NCBI GenBank assembly: GCA_020434375.1 | Contig: JAGRAY010000114.1 | Location: 1 to 5,867 of the forward strand | Source of the DNA: Bdellovibrionales bacterium | GTDB taxonomy: Bacteria; Bdellovibrionota_G; JALEGL01; JAGRAY01 | Length of the DNA: 5,867 bases | Direction of reading: 5' to 3' | Shown here: positions 4,733-5,867 of the stretch, piece by piece | How the letters are laid out: each line of letters begins with the position of its first letter | How positions within the stretch are numbered: position 1 is the first letter of the stretch | Position numbers and translations under genes: made by a program | Notes under the pieces: generated by a model | What the model saw: the letters and a program-made list of their open reading frames with translations, nothing else | The model's database searches: none | Told to the model about the DNA's origin: nothing

Positions 4733-5827
4733 ATGAATTTTAAAAATTACTTTTTAGTATTTATTGCATTTCTTTCAACTAGCACCACGTTGGCGAAAGA
4801 GTATAACTTAATTTTTGTTCAAGACACCGCTATGGAAATGAATCTAGATCGTATCATGTATGATACATTGGAAGATCTTGCAAAAGACCTTGCGGATGGG
4901 ATTAACGAACATTACAAAAATACTGGCATGACGTTTTGCTGGAGCACAGACTCTATCTGGAAAAATCAAAACGACGTCGCAAAAAACCTTTTATCTCTGG
5001 ATAAACAAAGAAAAGACAAAGAAAAAGATATTTATATCGCTATTGCAGGATCATCGTTTGGTGGGCAATCCAAAGATGACGGGGCATCATCTCATTTTTT
5101 ACCTGTTGTTCTTATAAGACCGTCCTTTTGTAAAAACGATAATAAGTTTTATGTAAGTTCGTTGATTCACTCTGTTTCTCATGAAATCGGTCACGTCTTT
5201 GGTGCCGGACATCTCATTGAAGAAGATAAGCTGATGTCGCATCAATATCCATCATGTGGCAGCCAATCTCAGTTTAGTCCGAAGTCGATAAATTTTTTAA
5301 AAAAACAACAAAATATCGATTTTTCTAAACGCGCAAAGAATTTTACCGTCGGTACATTTGAAGCGTTTAAAAATGCTGGGTACGATACAAAACCTGACCA
5401 ACTGCATCCTTATTATGATTCTGCGCACGCCTTTATTTTAGACCTCGCGTCCAAAAATGAAGCAACCGGCTTGGTTCAAGCATTGTCTGTTTTTCAAACT
5501 CTAGGTTTAGAAAAGGAGATGTGCTCCTTAATGCTTTATATCTCGCGAGCATATGCTGAAGAATTTAGTGATCTCAAGCAGGCTGCCCGTTTACTCAATA
5601 GCTATGCCAACTACTGTGCCAGTGATTTGTATTATCAGACGTACTTTCACTATCGATCAGCGCAATATTATCAGAGTCAAGGTGACTGGGATAAAGCAAA
5701 TCAATCTATTAACCAAGCCATCAGCACTTTTTCAAGTATGTTTCGTATTGCCGATCCATCAACAAGAGGTGAAGAAATGAATACTTTTAAGACACTTCGA
5801 GAAGTTATCATTAGAAAGAAAAATTGA
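4733..5827 (+). CDS. Exported metzincin (M12B/reprolysin-like) zinc metalloprotease with TPR-like C-terminal half
   Basis: A 364-aa protein. Residues 1-21 are a signal peptide (MNFKNYF, hydrophobic core, cleavage after TLA). Residues about 22-195 are a metzincin domain: HEIGHVFGAGH at 150-160 (bases 5180-5212) supplies the three zinc-binding His and the catalytic Glu; KLMSH with M168 fits the Met-turn; CGSQSQFSPKSINFL afterwards resembles the reprolysin ending. Residues about 225-345 are all-helical; YYQTYFHYRSAQYYQSQGDW onward (about 300-331) looks like a TPR unit, possibly for binding a partner or substrate. No prodomain Cys switch is evident. Start choice: ATG at 4733 has GGGAG (4723-4727) 5 nt upstream; an in-frame ATG at 4721 would precede the predicted sigma-54 transcript start and lacks a ribosome site. 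The gene has its own sigma-54 promoter. The peptide bonds it cuts are unknown. Confidence 0.85.
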   Translation: MNFKNYFLVFIAFLSTSTTLAKEYNLIFVQDTAMEMNLDRIMYDTLEDLAKDLADGINEHYKNTGMTFCWSTDSIWKNQNDVAKNLLSLDKQRKDKEKDIYIAIAGSSFGGQSKDDGASSHFLPVVLIRPSFCKNDNKFYVSSLIHSVSHEIGHVFGAGHLIEEDKLMSHQYPSCGSQSQFSPKSINFLKKQQNIDFSKRAKNFTVGTFEAFKNAGYDTKPDQLHPYYDSAHAFILDLASKNEATGLVQALSVFQTLGLEKEMCSLMLYISRAYAEEFSDLKQAARLLNSYANYCASDLYYQTYFHYRSAQYYQSQGDWDKANQSINQAISTFSSMFRIADPSTRGEEMNTFKTLREVIIRKKN

Positions 5828-5855
5828 GGTGCCAGGCTACTTTTGGCATTGCACC
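5828..5855 (+). repeat. Hairpin directly after the metalloprotease stop
   Basis: TGCCA (5830-5834) pairs with TGGCA (5844-5848) over a 9-nt loop, and alternatively GGTGC (5828-5832) pairs with GCACC (5851-5855). The structure begins at the base after the stop codon. No U-tract is seen before the window ends, so it may be a stability hairpin, a Rho-independent stop lacking its tail, or the edge of a GGTGCC-type intergenic repeat. Confidence 0.35.
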
Positions 5856-5867
5856 ACGTTACCAAAA

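Overview
The window looks like an AT-leaning chromosomal segment of a Gram-negative bacterium. The signs are four consecutive proteins with type I signal peptides, a near-perfect sigma-54 promoter and a tRNA-Pro gene with an encoded CCA end. The mix of a secreted metalloprotease, a glycosidase-like barrel, a Hint-domain protein and TPR-like proteins would suit a predatory or deltaproteobacteria-like lineage (Bdellovibrionota or Myxococcota type). That placement is inference; no marker gene fixes the taxon.

Layout. Positions 1-275 hold an unrecognised open frame running in from the left edge. Positions 277-411 are a GC-rich (about 64% by my count), densely self-complementary element. It abuts a broken Fic-family gene on the minus strand (605 down to about 411) that keeps its N-terminal helix and inhibitory motif but has lost the catalytic domain. 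Two intact minus-strand genes follow: a 300-aa exported protein ending in a complete-looking Hint (hedgehog/intein) domain (750-1652), and a 515-aa exported protein resembling clan GH-A glycoside hydrolases (1862-3409). tRNA-Pro(CGG) lies upstream of them at 3540-3616, also on the minus strand. Two plus-strand genes lead away from the tRNA: a 279-aa exported/membrane protein with an internal duplication (3708-4547) and a 364-aa exported metzincin metalloprotease with a TPR-like C-terminal half (4733-5827).

The gaps around the two minus-strand genes each carry one copy of a previously unannotated repeat of about 55 bp (674-728, 1781-1836, 3470-3528). It is an imperfect inverted repeat around a conserved centre. 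The segment between the tRNA and the Fic remnant therefore reads as gene cargo punctuated by palindromic repeats, with rearrangement scars at the left end.

Regulation visible in the sequence: a sigma-54 -24/-12 element directly in front of the metalloprotease, with a perfect 16-bp palindrome about 90 bp upstream of the expected start site (the usual place for an enhancer-binding protein); a perfect 8-3-8 inverted repeat in the promoter of the Hint gene; and a perfect 8-5-8 AT-rich inverted repeat just in front of the Fic remnant. No CRISPR array, rRNA, complete transposase or canonical U-tract terminator was seen.
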